Source: Myxococcota bacterium (lineage in GTDB: Bacteria > Myxococcota_A > UBA9160 > UBA4427). From it: 64,000 bases of DNA. Made by a program: the position numbers and the translations under genes. Shown here one piece after another: positions 16,693-26,020 of the stretch. Under the pieces are notes generated by a model. That model was not told the origin of the DNA. It worked only from the letters and a program-made list of their open reading frames with translations, and ran no database searches. The DNA is taken from NCBI GenBank assembly GCA_041389495.1, contig JAWKRT010000002.1, forward strand, positions 62,001 to 126,000. The letters run 5' to 3'. Within the stretch, counting starts at the first letter, position 1. Each line of letters starts with the position of its first letter.

Positions 16693-16741
16693 GGATCGAA
16701 CGAGGGGTACCCGTAAGGCTGGGGGCGATGGGGATCGAACG
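16693..16741. repeat. Pair of 10-bp direct repeats GGATCGAACG
   Basis: GGATCGAACG occurs at 16693-16702 and again at 16732-16741, 39 bases apart start to start. Both lie between the candidate promoter and the response regulator start, so they could be an operator, possibly for autoregulation. The second copy resembles a T-loop in reverse, but no tRNA fold was found. Confidence 0.4.
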
Positions 16742-16786
16742 CGCGCGCCGGTCGCACGGCGCGAGCCAAACGGGGGGTGGAGAGGA

Positions 16787-17428
16787 ATGACGACGATCGT
16801 CGTCGCGGACGACCACAAGATCGTTCGCGAGGGGCTGGTGAAGCTGCTCGAGTCGCGGGGCGACCTCGAGGTGGTGGGCGAGGCGTCCGACGGCGAGGAA
16901 GCCGTCAACATGGTGCTCGAGAAGCAGCCGGACGTCGTGCTGATGGACATCTGGATGCCGCGCCTGTCGGGCATCGACGCGACGCGGCGCATCGGGAAGC
17001 GCGGGTCGGAGGCCAAGGTGCTCGTGCTGTCGATGCACGAGAGCCGCTCGTACGTGGAGGAGGTGCTCCGCGCGGGCGCCGCCGGCTACGTCGTGAAGAG
17101 CTCGGCGACCTCGGACCTGCTCCAGGCGATCGATGCCGTGAACACGGGGCAGTCCTATCTCTCTCCCTCGATCACGCAGCAGGTCGTCGACGCGATCGCG
17201 AATCCCGATTCGTCCGCGCCCTCCGGCGTCTCGATGCTGACGGATCGCGAGCGCGAGGTGCTCCAGCTGATCGCCGAGGGGCTCTCGAGCAAGGAGATCG
17301 CCGGCGTGCTCGGCGTCTCGCTCAAGACGGTCGACTCGCACCGCTCGAACCTCATGGAGAAGCTCGACATCCACAAGGTCTCGGGTCTCGTGCGGTTCGC
17401 GATCCGCGCGGGTCTCGTCGAGCCGTAG
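16787..17428 (+). CDS. NarL/FixJ-family response regulator
   Basis: A 213-residue two-component regulator. The receiver domain has Asp8-Asp9, the phospho-acceptor Asp54 in VLMDIWMPRLSG, and Lys104 in GYVVKSS. The C-terminal LuxR-type helix-turn-helix (about residues 147-205) contains LTDREREVLQLIAEGLSSKEIA and VDSHRSNLMEKLDIH. It would bind DNA when phosphorylated by a partner kinase; the GAF kinase 236 bases downstream is a natural but unproved candidate. ATG 16787 follows GGAGAGGA. A strong hairpin after the gene suggests it is mostly a single-gene transcript. It is the only obvious transcription factor near the pigment cluster. Confidence 0.95.
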   Translation: MTTIVVADDHKIVREGLVKLLESRGDLEVVGEASDGEEAVNMVLEKQPDVVLMDIWMPRLSGIDATRRIGKRGSEAKVLVLSMHESRSYVEEVLRAGAAGYVVKSSATSDLLQAIDAVNTGQSYLSPSITQQVVDAIANPDSSAPSGVSMLTDREREVLQLIAEGLSSKEIAGVLGVSLKTVDSHRSNLMEKLDIHKVSGLVRFAIRAGLVEP

Positions 17429-17466
17429 CGCGCGGCGCGCGCCCGATCGCGCGACCGACGGCGAAC

Positions 17467-17499
17467 GACGGCCGCTGCTCCACCCGAGCAGCGGCCGTC
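17467..17499 (+). terminator. Strong hairpin after the response regulator
   Basis: A perfect 14-bp stem (GACGGCCGCTGCTC with GAGCAGCGGCCGTC) encloses the 5-base loop CACCC, beginning 38 bases after the stop codon. The following TGCGTTGCG has few Ts, so it is a terminator of the type seen in GC-rich genomes. It separates the regulator from the downstream kinase gene. Confidence 0.65.
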
Positions 17500-17664
17500 T
17501 GCGTTGCGCATCGCTTCCGGCTTCGACCCCATGCGAACGCTCCAGTATTCCTAAAGCGATCTCCCTCCCGAGTCGAAAGGAGGCGGTCTGCAGCGTCCTC
17601 CGCACCGCCGTCCGGTGGAGTCCGCGGAGCGCGCCGCGCAGGTGCCGCGAAACGGGGGGGAGTC

Positions 17665-18945
17665 GTGCTCCACGGTGCACTCGAACGGATCTCGACCGAG
17701 CTCGGCGACGCGCCCGGCGCGCGGGTCGCGCCGGCGATCGGCCGGGCACTCGCCGTACTCGGTCGCGCGACGCACGCGGATGCGGTCGCGCTGTGGACGT
17801 GCGGCGCCGGCGCGAGTGCGGAGCGCTTCGCGGCCTGGTCCGACGGCGCGCCGCGCCGAGCGCGCCGCGCCCCGCGCCTCCCCCTCGATTCCCTCGACTG
17901 GGCCCGCGCGCAGCTCGCGAGCGGTGCTCTCGTCCGCGTCCGCGTCGGCGGCGGGCTCCCCGAGAACGCCGCCGCAGAGCGCGCCTTCCTGTGCGAGCAG
18001 CGCATCGTCGCCTGGGCGCTCGTCCCGCTGCTCGAGTGCGGCCGCCTCGTCGGCGCGCTCGAGCTCGTCTCCCACTCCGTCGGAACCGGCTTCGAGGACG
18101 AGGACGCGTCGCTGCTCGCGATCGCCGCGCGGCTCTTCCAGTCGGCGCTCCGCCGCGAGCGCGACGAGCTGCGCGCGCGCGACGCCGAGCGGATGGCCGC
18201 GCTCGGCCGCGCGACCGCCGGCGTCGCGCACGACGTCAACAACGTCCTGACGGCGATCCGCTGCTACTGCGACCTCCTCGAGAAGCAGGTCGCGGACGAC
18301 GCGCGCGCCGACGTCGCCGAGGTGCGGGTGGCGGCCGAGCACGCCGCCGCGATCGTCGATCAGCTCGTGCGCTTCGCGCGCCGGCCGGTCGGAGCCGCGG
18401 GCGCGAGCCGCGCCTCTACGCGCCCCGCCGAGGCGCTCGCGTCGCTCGAGCGGCTGCTCGCGAGCGTGGCCGGGGAGCGCGTCGCGGTGGCGGTCGACAC
18501 GCACGACGGCGGCGCGCGCATCGCGCTCGCACCGCCGGCCTTCGACCAGCTCCTCGTCAACCTCGTCTCGAACGCGCGCCATGCGATGCCCGACGGCGGG
18601 CGTCTCGCGATCTCGACGCGCGCATGCGCGCTCGATGCGCGCACCGCGCGCCGCCTCGCCCTCGCGCCCGGCGACTACGTCGTGCTCGAGGTCGCCGACA
18701 CGGGAGCCGGCATGGATGCGACCACGCGCGAGCGCCTGTTCGAGCCGTGGTTCACGACGCGCGCGGGTGCGGGCGGGAGCGGCATCGGGCTCGTCACGGT
18801 CGCCGCGATCGTCGAGGAGGCGCAGGGTGCGATCGAGGTCGAGAGCGCGCCCGGCTGCGGCGCGCTCTTCCGCATCTGGCTCCCGACACCGCGCGTCGCG
18901 CGGAGCGCACGCGCGCGCAGCGTCTCGAACGCCGCGCCTCTGTAG
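17665..18945 (+). CDS. GAF-domain sensor histidine kinase, HDxxN type, soluble
   Basis: A 426-residue kinase starting at GTG 17665, preceded by GGGGGGAG. Residues about 15-165 form a GAF-like domain; there is no membrane segment, so it senses a cytoplasmic signal. The dimerisation/phospho-acceptor part reads GVAHDVNNVLTAI with the catalytic His, the N-box is LVSNARHAMPDGG, G1 is DTGAGMD, F-box LFEPWFTT and G2 GGSGIGL. The AHDxNN form of H-box is common in deltaproteobacterial kinases. Its nearest response regulator is at 16787-17428, but the hairpin between them argues for separate transcription. There is no fused receiver domain. Confidence 0.9.
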   Translation: MLHGALERISTELGDAPGARVAPAIGRALAVLGRATHADAVALWTCGAGASAERFAAWSDGAPRRARRAPRLPLDSLDWARAQLASGALVRVRVGGGLPENAAAERAFLCEQRIVAWALVPLLECGRLVGALELVSHSVGTGFEDEDASLLAIAARLFQSALRRERDELRARDAERMAALGRATAGVAHDVNNVLTAIRCYCDLLEKQVADDARADVAEVRVAAEHAAAIVDQLVRFARRPVGAAGASRASTRPAEALASLERLLASVAGERVAVAVDTHDGGARIALAPPAFDQLLVNLVSNARHAMPDGGRLAISTRACALDARTARRLALAPGDYVVLEVADTGAGMDATTRERLFEPWFTTRAGAGGSGIGLVTVAAIVEEAQGAIEVESAPGCGALFRIWLPTPRVARSARARSVSNAAPL

Positions 18946-19018
18946 GCCGTCGCGCCGTTCCGGTAGCCTCCCTCGCCGTGCGTCGCGCTCCGCGGCGCCG
19001 TCGGCGGGAGGACCGGCC

Positions 19019-20239
19019 ATGCCCGACGCCCTGCGCGATTGGCTCGACGACGTCTTCCGCGATCGCCCGCGCTGGATGAACGTCGCTCTCGTCTTCTGCG
19101 CGTACATGGCGTTCGTGTACGTGCCCTGGGATCTCTTCCTCAAGCCGGTGGCGTGCGACGAGGAGGTCTGGTTCGGGCTCCTCTTCCGCGGCCACGCGGC
19201 GAAGGTGCTCGAGATCCCGCACTGGTTCGTGTACGGCGCGCTCGCCTACGGACTCCGCCGCATGCGGCCCTGGGCGGGAACGCTCGCCGCGCTCTACAGC
19301 GCGCAGATCGCGTTCGGCATGTTCGTGTGGAACTTCCGCGAGCTCGAGGGCGTGCTGCTGCCGCTCTTCCTCGGGACGTTCGGCGCGGTTCCCTTCGTCC
19401 TGCTCGCGGTCGCGTTCTGGACCTCGACCGCCTTCCAGACGCCGCGCCCGAGCCTGCGCGACCGCTACGGCGACTGGGCGCTCGTCACGGGGGCCTCGGC
19501 CGGGATCGGCGCCGAGTTCGCGCGCGCGCTCGCTCGCGACGGGATGAACGTCGCGCTCTCGGCGCGCCGCGAGGATCGGCTGCGCGAGCTCGCGACGGAG
19601 ATCGAGGCCCGCTTCGGCGTCGAGACGCGCGTCGTCGCCGCGGATCTCGCGACGCCCGACGGCGCCGAGCGCCTCGCGCGCGAGGTCGAGTCGCTTCCCG
19701 TCGCGGTGCTCGTGAACAACGCGGGCGTCGGCTATGCGGGTCGCTTCGACGCGCAGGACGCGTCGCGCATCCGCGCGCTCGTGCAGACGAACTGCACCGC
19801 GCCCGCCGAGCTCGCGTGTCGGCTCCTGCCGGGCATGCGCGAGCGCGGGCGCGGCGCGGTCGTCTTCACGGGCTCGGTCGCCGGGCGCCAGCCGCTCCCG
19901 CTCCACGCTGCGTACAGCGCGAGCAAGAGCTTCGACAACCTGCTCGCCGAGGCGCTGTACGTCGAAACGCGCGGGACGGGCATCGACGTGCTCTCGCTCG
20001 AGCCGGGCTCGACGGTGAGCGAGTTCCACGACATCGCGGGCGAGCTCCCGCACGAGGGCGAGCCGGCCGACCGCGTCGTCGCGACGGCCCTCGACGCGCT
20101 CGGGCGCCAGCCGTCCGTGGTCTCGGGATGGTTCAACTATCTGCGCGCGACGCTTCCGCCCCGCATCCTGTCGCGCACGCAGCTCCTCTACATCGCGCGC
20201 GACGTCGTGCGCGGGCAGACACCCGAACGTCTTCGTTAG
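19019..20239 (+). CDS. Membrane-anchored short-chain dehydrogenase
   Basis: A 406-residue protein with two parts. Residues 1-150 hold four hydrophobic segments and resemble small four-helix membrane proteins; residues about 155-400 are a classical SDR with TGASAGIGAEFA, NNAGVGYAG, and the YSASKSF catalytic pair. It ends with a basic, possibly membrane-associated tail. The enzyme would oxidise or reduce a hydroxyl/keto group at the membrane face, probably on a lipid or steroid-like substrate; this is inference. GGGAGGAC lies 7 bases before the ATG and TAGCCT 49 bases before it. It converges on the batE end. Confidence 0.85.
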   Translation: MPDALRDWLDDVFRDRPRWMNVALVFCAYMAFVYVPWDLFLKPVACDEEVWFGLLFRGHAAKVLEIPHWFVYGALAYGLRRMRPWAGTLAALYSAQIAFGMFVWNFRELEGVLLPLFLGTFGAVPFVLLAVAFWTSTAFQTPRPSLRDRYGDWALVTGASAGIGAEFARALARDGMNVALSARREDRLRELATEIEARFGVETRVVAADLATPDGAERLAREVESLPVAVLVNNAGVGYAGRFDAQDASRIRALVQTNCTAPAELACRLLPGMRERGRGAVVFTGSVAGRQPLPLHAAYSASKSFDNLLAEALYVETRGTGIDVLSLEPGSTVSEFHDIAGELPHEGEPADRVVATALDALGRQPSVVSGWFNYLRATLPPRILSRTQLLYIARDVVRGQTPERLR

Positions 20240-20267
20240 GCGCGGCGCGGGCGGCGCGCCGTCCGCG

Positions 20268-21224
20268 TCAGAGCGGCTCGACCGGCGTGACGCCCGAGGC
20301 GGCGACCCACACCTCGCGTCCGTTCGCGAGGCGCACGCGCACCCACGGGCTCCGGTCCTCGAGCAGCGTCACCTCCGTGCCGGCCGGGAGCGGCTCGGGG
20401 AGCGCGCGCGGCGCGAGCGAGGAGTCCGCCGCGCGCGCGAGCGTCTCGTCGAGCGTGACGACGGCCGGGCGCGCGTCGCCGCGGCGCGCGTCGAGCGCGA
20501 GCGACCCGGTCAGGAGGAGCCACGCCGTGGCGGCGACGGCCGCGCCCGCGCGGAACGCCGCGTGTCCCGTGCGCAGTCCGAGCGCGAGCATCGCACCGGC
20601 GATTGCGAAGGCGCCGGCGCCCGCGAGGGCGCGCGCGCTCGGCGAGATGCGGCGGTGGAAGGCGAGCGTGTCGAGCAGGCCGGCCGGCGCGGGCCGCGGA
20701 ACCCATGCGGGAAGCTGCGCGCGCGCGTGGTCGAGGTTCTGCAGGGCGTCGGGGAAGGCGCGGTCGAGCGCGAGCGCGCGTCGATAGGCGAGCACCGCGG
20801 GTCCGAGGTGTCCGGCCTGGAGGGCGGCGTTGCCGAGGTTCGTGTAGAGGGAGGGGTTGTGCGCGCCCTCCGCGGCCGCGCGGGCGAAGCCCCGCTCGGC
20901 GCGCGCGAAGCCGGCGATCCGGGCGCCGCGCTCGCGCTCCTCGAGCGCGCGCGCGTAGTCGTCGAGCGCGCCCGCGATCGCGGTCTCGCGCGGCGCGACC
21001 GCACCGTCGCGATCCCCCACCGCGCCCTCCTGCGACGTCGCCGCGCCGGCGCGGTCTCCCGAGGCGCGCTCGATCGCTTCCGTGCGCGGCGGAGCGGCGT
21101 CGGCCGTCGTGGCGTCCTGCGCGCGCACCGGTGCCGACGCGAACGCCGCGGCGGCGACGGCGGCGAGGACGACCCGCGTCGCGAGCCGCGCGCCCTCGCG
21201 CAGCGGGCGGGCTCGCGGCGTCAT
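20268..21224 (-). CDS. batE: BatE-like TPR and SH3 protein
   Basis: A 318-residue protein with an N-terminal signal segment (about 15-35), a TPR region around residues 100-165 (SLYTNLGNAALQAGHLGPAV then YRRALALDRAFPDALQNLDH), two membrane segments near 200-245, and a C-terminal SH3-like domain (AGTEVTLLEDRSPWVRVRL then GREVWV). This architecture matches BatE, the last gene of bat operons, which act together in stress resistance and possibly in envelope-located complexes. It overlaps batD by 4 bases (ATGA), continuing the run of coupled genes. Confidence 0.85.
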   Translation of the reverse strand: MTPRARPLREGARLATRVVLAAVAAAAFASAPVRAQDATTADAAPPRTEAIERASGDRAGAATSQEGAVGDRDGAVAPRETAIAGALDDYARALEERERGARIAGFARAERGFARAAAEGAHNPSLYTNLGNAALQAGHLGPAVLAYRRALALDRAFPDALQNLDHARAQLPAWVPRPAPAGLLDTLAFHRRISPSARALAGAGAFAIAGAMLALGLRTGHAAFRAGAAVAATAWLLLTGSLALDARRGDARPAVVTLDETLARAADSSLAPRALPEPLPAGTEVTLLEDRSPWVRVRLANGREVWVAASGVTPVEPL

Positions 21225-23164
21225 CGCGCGGCCTCGGCGAGCGCGGCCGCGCAGGCGCGCGCGCGCTCGCGGAGCGCCTCGGGAAGCGGGTCGCGCGCGG
21301 TCGTGGGCGGCGCATAGCTTCGCGCATCGAGCTCGCCGAGCAGCGCGTCGAGCTCGGGCGTCGCCGCGCTCGGCGTCTGCGCGAGCATCGCGCGCAGCGC
21401 GCGCGCGATCCGCTCGGCCGCTTCGCGCTCGGGCAGGTCGAGCGCCCGCGCGACGTCGCGCTCGGCGTGCGCGCTCGCGCGCCGCCGCTCGAGCACTTCG
21501 GGCGCGACGCCGCGCCGGCGCCGGTCGATCCAGGCGACGCCGACGAGCCCGGCGCCGAGCGCGTACAGCGACGCGAGCGCCGGCAGCGAGCTGCGGCCGC
21601 CCGGGCGCTCGTCGCGCGCGAGTCGAGCGACGTCGCGTTCGACGGCGAGGTTCGCGCCGGCCACCGGCCATGCCGCACCGGCGGCGCCGGTCGCTCGGGC
21701 GTCGCGGGGCTCGTCGGACGTGCGCGCATCCTCGTCTCGCGCGCCGGCCTCGTCCGCACCCGCCGCGCGCGCGTCGTCGTCGCGCCGCTCGACGGCGTCG
21801 GCACCCACGATCTCGGCCTCGGTCACCGAGAGCGCGATCGGCCGCGAGCGCGTCGTCTCGAAGCGCCCGCTCTCCGGGTCGAACCACGTGTACTCGAGCG
21901 ACGGGATCTCGCGCACCGCGCCGTCGAGCACGCGCACCATCACCTCGAAGTGCTTGCCGGCTTCGTCGACGACGCCCGTCGGCGCGTCGTCGGGAACGCG
22001 GAAGTCGGCGGCGTCGAGCAGGCCCGGCGCGTCGAGCGGCGGGAGGCCGGCGGTCGACAGGTCGCCGTCGCCGCGGAGCGTGAACGAGAGCGCGATCGGT
22101 TCGCCCACCTGGACGACGCTGCGGTCGGCGCTCACCTCGAGCGCGAAGCCGCGCCCGATCGCGCCGGCGAACGTCGCGGGCCGGCCCTCCGCGGGCACCT
22201 CGCGCGCGGTGACCGATGCGGGCGCGCTGCTCGCCATGATCTTGCGCGACGCGGTCGCGCGGCGCTGACGGAAGAGGTCGCGCCGGAACTGCGTGCCCTG
22301 GTCGACGACGACCGTCGCGGGCGGCGCCGCGACCGCGCCCGGAGCGAGCGCGATCATCGTGCGCGGCGCGCGCACCACGAGGAAGCGCCGGCCGTCGCGC
22401 GTCGCCTCGCGCGATCGCGCGGGGATCAGCAGCGTCCCCGTCGCCGTCTGGACCTGGAGCTCGGTGTTCGCGTCGGCGGGCGGATCGTCGAGGAAGCGCA
22501 GCTCGGGCCGGGCGAAGAGCGGGACGTCGATGGCGTAGGAGACGAGGTCGCGCTGCAGCTCGCGGTCGATCCACAGCTCGAGTGCGATCGGAACCTTCTG
22601 GCCCACGACCACCGGGCCCTCCGGCAGCGCGACCTCGAGCGCGAGCGCATCGCTCGTCGGCACGCTGCGCACGTCGAGCTCGAGGGCCGCGGTCGCGCGC
22701 TTCTCCGCGCCCTGCTCGACGACGAAGGCGCCGACGTGCGCCGCGCCCGCCGTCGTCGGCAGGAAGCGGAACTGGTAGACGAACGTGACGCTGTGCGAGC
22801 TCGTCATGCGTCCGTTCACGATCGAGAAGGAGCGCGACACGTTCGGCGAGACGCCGAGCAGCTCGAGCGTTCCCCCGGCGACGGCCGGCGCGGCGATCGA
22901 GGGCTCGGGCTCCTCGTCGAAGCCTTCGGCGACGACGTCGATCTCGATCGGCTCACCGAGGTAGTGCGGCCCGCGCGCGACCTGCACCTGCACCTGCTGT
23001 GCGGCGGCCTCGCTCGCGGGCGCGACCACGGCCGCGAGCACGCCGACGAGCGCGACGGCGCGCATCGCGCCGAGCGCGACGGCGCGCGCACGGCGCCGCG
23101 CTCCGCGCGCGCGCGCTGCGAACGGGGATCGCGATCGGGTTGCGTGCGGGTCGTCTCGGATCAC
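21221..23164 (-). CDS. batD: BatD-like oxygen-tolerance/aerotolerance protein
   Basis: A 647-residue periplasmic protein with signal peptide, several Ig-like beta regions and one C-terminal membrane anchor near residue 555, followed by a cytoplasmic helical domain. Pieces such as YLGEPIEIDVVAEGF, VVVGQKVPIALELWIDREL and VQVGEPIALSFTLRGDGDL repeat the family pattern of the BatD/DUF11-like domain. GTG 23164 overlaps the upstream stop (GTGA), which is why I prefer it; ATG 23065 would give 614 residues with the same hydrophobic signal core. The partner proteins BatA and BatB carry VWA domains and lie upstream in the same operon. Confidence 0.85.
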   Translation of the reverse strand: MIRDDPHATRSRSPFAARARGARRRARAVALGAMRAVALVGVLAAVVAPASEAAAQQVQVQVARGPHYLGEPIEIDVVAEGFDEEPEPSIAAPAVAGGTLELLGVSPNVSRSFSIVNGRMTSSHSVTFVYQFRFLPTTAGAAHVGAFVVEQGAEKRATAALELDVRSVPTSDALALEVALPEGPVVVGQKVPIALELWIDRELQRDLVSYAIDVPLFARPELRFLDDPPADANTELQVQTATGTLLIPARSREATRDGRRFLVVRAPRTMIALAPGAVAAPPATVVVDQGTQFRRDLFRQRRATASRKIMASSAPASVTAREVPAEGRPATFAGAIGRGFALEVSADRSVVQVGEPIALSFTLRGDGDLSTAGLPPLDAPGLLDAADFRVPDDAPTGVVDEAGKHFEVMVRVLDGAVREIPSLEYTWFDPESGRFETTRSRPIALSVTEAEIVGADAVERRDDDARAAGADEAGARDEDARTSDEPRDARATGAAGAAWPVAGANLAVERDVARLARDERPGGRSSLPALASLYALGAGLVGVAWIDRRRRGVAPEVLERRRASAHAERDVARALDLPEREAAERIARALRAMLAQTPSAATPELDALLGELDARSYAPPTTARDPLPEALRERARACAAALAEAAR

Positions 23165-26020
23165 CAGTCCTTGTCCACCGGCGCGTCCCGGGTCGGGCCG
23201 CGCGCGCGATCGCGGCGGCGCTGCGCCTCGCGGTCGCGCACGCCCTGCAGGAGCTGTGCGGGATCGCGTCCCGCCGGCTCGCGATTCTCGCGCGCCCGGT
23301 CGTTCTCGTCGCCGCCGCCGGGCTGCGGAGCGCTCGGCTGGGGCTCGTCTGGACCGGCGCCTTCCCCGCGCTCGGGCTGGCGGTCCGGCTGTTGCTGCTG
23401 CTGCGCGCCGGGAGGAGGCGGCGGCGGCGCGAGCAGGGCGAGCGCGCGCTCGAGCGCGTCCATCGCCGCCGCCTGCGGTGCGCGCGCGGGAGCGAGCGGC
23501 TGCGCATCGTCCCCGAGCACGGCGGCCGACTCGCGCATCGCGAGCTGCGCGGCGACGACGCGCTCGCCCGCGAGCCGCAGACGCGTCGGCTCGTCGAGCG
23601 CCGCGGGGTCGGGCTCGGCCTCGGAGTCCGTACCCGGCGCCGGAGGCGAGGCCGGCGTCGCGGGCTCGCCGGCGGCCGCGCGCTCGCGCGCCTGCTCCGC
23701 CTGCGACGCGAGTGCGTCGCCGATCTCGCCCGCGCGTTCGGCGAGCGCGGTCTGCGCGGCGGCGAGCGCGCCCGCCCGCTCGCGCGTCGCATCGCTGCGC
23801 GGCGCGCCGCCGGGCGCCGCCTCGCCTCGCGCGGCGGCGCCGGGAGGGCTTCGGCGTCGGCCGTCGCCGCGCCCGCCGCATCGTCGGCGTCGGCCGTCGC
23901 CGCGCTCGTCGCATCGTCGGCGCCGGCCGTCGCCGCGCTCGCCGCGCGCGCGCGCCGTCGTCGGCGGCGAGGGCGACCGCGTCGAGCGTGCGGTCGGCGA
24001 GCGCCTGCTGTGCGCGCAGCGCCTCGCGCACGTGCTCGGCGATCGAGAAGAAGAGCGCGCGAAGGCGCGAGAGGTCGTCGGCCGCGCGCGTCGCGTGCTC
24101 GCCCGCGGCCGGCCACGTCGGGGGCGACGCCGCGAGCGCCTGCGCGGCGAGGTCCATCGCGGCGCGCGCCTGCGCGGCGAGCTCGCGCGCCGCGGCGAGC
24201 CGCGCGCGCTCGGCGTCGATCTGCTCGGGGCTCGGCGCATCGGCAGCCGCGTCGCCCGGGCCCGCGCCCCCGCCGTGCGCGTCGTCGTCGGGTGCCGCGG
24301 CCTGCGCCGCCGCGCGCTCGGCCGCTGCGTCGAGCGCGGCATCCTCGCGCTCGACCTCGGCCGCGATGCGCGCGGCGCGCTCGACGTTGTGCGCCTGGAG
24401 GTCGCGGAGAGTGTCGGCGAGCTCGTCGCGCGCGCGCGCGAGCTCGGCGTCGTCGGCGCGCGCCGCGGACGCGATGCGCCGCTCGTCCGCGTACGCGGCT
24501 TCGACGAGCTCGCGCAGCCGGAAGAAGCGCTCGCGCGCCGCGCCGATCGCGGCCGCGGCGCGCGCCGTCGCGTCGAGCGCCTCGGCATGGCGTCCGGCCT
24601 CGACGAGCGCGGGCGTCGCTTCGAGCGCGCGCGCGGCTTCGTCGACGTCGGGCGCCGCGGCGGCCATCGTGGCGAGCGCTTCCGCCTCGGCGTCCGCTTC
24701 GGGCGATGCGCTCGGGGAAGCGGCTCCGTTCGGCGCGTCGCCGTCGTCGTCGCCCGACGCGCCGCGCTCCCGCTCCGCGTCGGCGCGCTCGCGCGCGATC
24801 GCGAACCGCGAGGCGAGCTCGCGCATGCGCTCCGACGCGCTCGCCGCGCGTTCGGCGACGGACTCGCGCGTGAGGAACGCGGGCAGCTCGACGGGCTCGT
24901 CGCTTCCGGGGAGCCTCGCCCCCGACTCCTTCGCCCCGAGTGCGGCCGTCTGCTGCGCGAGCGAGGCGACCTCGCCGCGCAGCACGTCGAGCTGCTCGAC
25001 CGGGCCGCGCAGCACGTCGCGCGCGCGAGAGAGCTCGGCGAGCGCGGCCGCGCTGCGGCGATAGGCGCGCTCGGGACGAGCGAGCCGCAGCTGCTGGCGC
25101 GCCTGTCCCATGCGCTCGACGCTCGCATCGAGCGGGCGCAGGACGGCGTCGAGCTGCGCGCTGCGCACGGCGTCGTCGGGCGTGCGCTCGTCGTCGGTGC
25201 GCGCGGCGATCGCGTCGCGCTCGCGCGCGATGCGCTCGCCGAGTGCGCTCGCGTCGGCGAGCAGCGTGCGCTGCGCGGTGGCGGCGTCGCGCGCGGCCTG
25301 TCGGAGCGCGTCGGAGGGGGCGCTCGCGTCGCCGCGCGTCTCCTGCGCGGCGGCTTCGAGCAGCTGCGCCGCCGCCTCGGTGCGTTCGCGCTGCGCGGCG
25401 AGGAGCGCGTCGAGCTCGGACTCGAGTCCGCGATCGGACTGCTTCTCGATCCAGTCGGCGAGGATGAGCGCCTTGCGCAGGGCGACTTCGAGGTTGTGGC
25501 GCGCGTCTTCGTCGTCGGGGCGCTGGGCGCTCGCCTCGCGGAACCAGTCGGCCGCCTCGTGCAGGGCGTCGAGCGCCTGCGCCGGAGCGCTGGGCTCGAC
25601 GGCTTCGGCGCGCGCCGCGGCGGCGATGCCGAGGTCGTACGTCGCGGCGAAGCGCAGCTCGAGGTCGTCGGTCGCGTCGCGCCGCGCCTCGCGCAGGAGC
25701 GGCTCGGCCGCCGCGAAGTCGCCGTCGGCGAGGAGCGCGACCGCGCGGTTGTAGCGCTCGCGCGGCGTCGGTGCGTCGGCGGGCGTCGCGCCGGCGGATG
25801 GCGCGCGGCCGGCATCGGCCTCGGATCCGCCGCCCTCGTCCGCCGCGCTCGCGTCGCTCGCGTCGTTCGCGTCCTTCGCGTCGGCCGAAGGGAGGAGCGC
25901 GTCGCTGGAGGAGGGCGTCGCCGCCTGGGCGCGCGCGGCCGGTGCGACGGCGGCCGCGGGCAGGAGTGCAGCGGCGAGCAGGCCGGCCCGCGCGTCGTCG
26001 CGCCGCGCCGCGCCGCGCAC
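23161..26020 (-). CDS. batC: BatC-like TPR and low-complexity protein, frame-disrupted
   Basis: Coding character starts at GTG 26020 (signal peptide, then TPR-like RYNRAVALLADGDFAAAEPL and DEDARHNLEVALRKAL, then long Ala/Arg/Glu helices with possible coiled coil) and stays in that frame to about 23960. The Gln/Pro-rich C-terminus (PPPPPGAQQQQQPDRQ, ending PVDKDW at 23161) lies in another frame. Within 23851-23949 a third frame reads as an 11-residue Ala/Thr/Asp repeat. One or two frame changes are therefore needed to read the roughly 950-residue product, most simply in the CG-dinucleotide run near 23955 and near 23840. It is either an assembly error or a real break. BatC proteins are normally much shorter. 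Confidence 0.6.
23851..23949 (-). repeat. 33-bp tandem repeat, three copies, inside batC-like gene
   Basis: Three near-identical 33-base units lie at 23851-23883, 23884-23916 and 23917-23949, each holding TCGGC(G/C)TCGGCCGTCGCC. In one minus-strand frame they encode an 11-residue unit of the form ATSAATADADD. They sit exactly where the coding frame changes, so copy-number or dinucleotide slippage is a likely cause. Confidence 0.85.

Larger units (their letters stand above)
16394..16786. other. Intergenic control region between FabG and the response regulator
   Basis: This 393-base stretch holds no credible gene. It is noticeably less GC-rich than its surroundings, especially 16560-16735. It contains the candidate promoter at 16607-16636 and a pair of GGATCGAACG direct repeats listed separately. 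It marks the right end of the pigment gene set. Confidence 0.6.

Noticed and set aside
16689..16745. GTTCGATCC-like T-loop on the minus strand suggesting a tRNA
   Set aside because: No acceptor stem or anticodon arm could be folded around it; the motif is duplicated as a direct repeat instead.
17665..18945. Response regulator and kinase as one operon
   Set aside because: A 14-bp hairpin and 236 bases separate them; pairing is possible but co-transcription is not supported.
21221..26020. Single 1599-residue protein fusing BatC-like and BatD
   Set aside because: The frame between about 23960 and 23165 gives Arg-rich shadow sequence, while a better coding frame ends at 23161 with a GTGA junction to batD.
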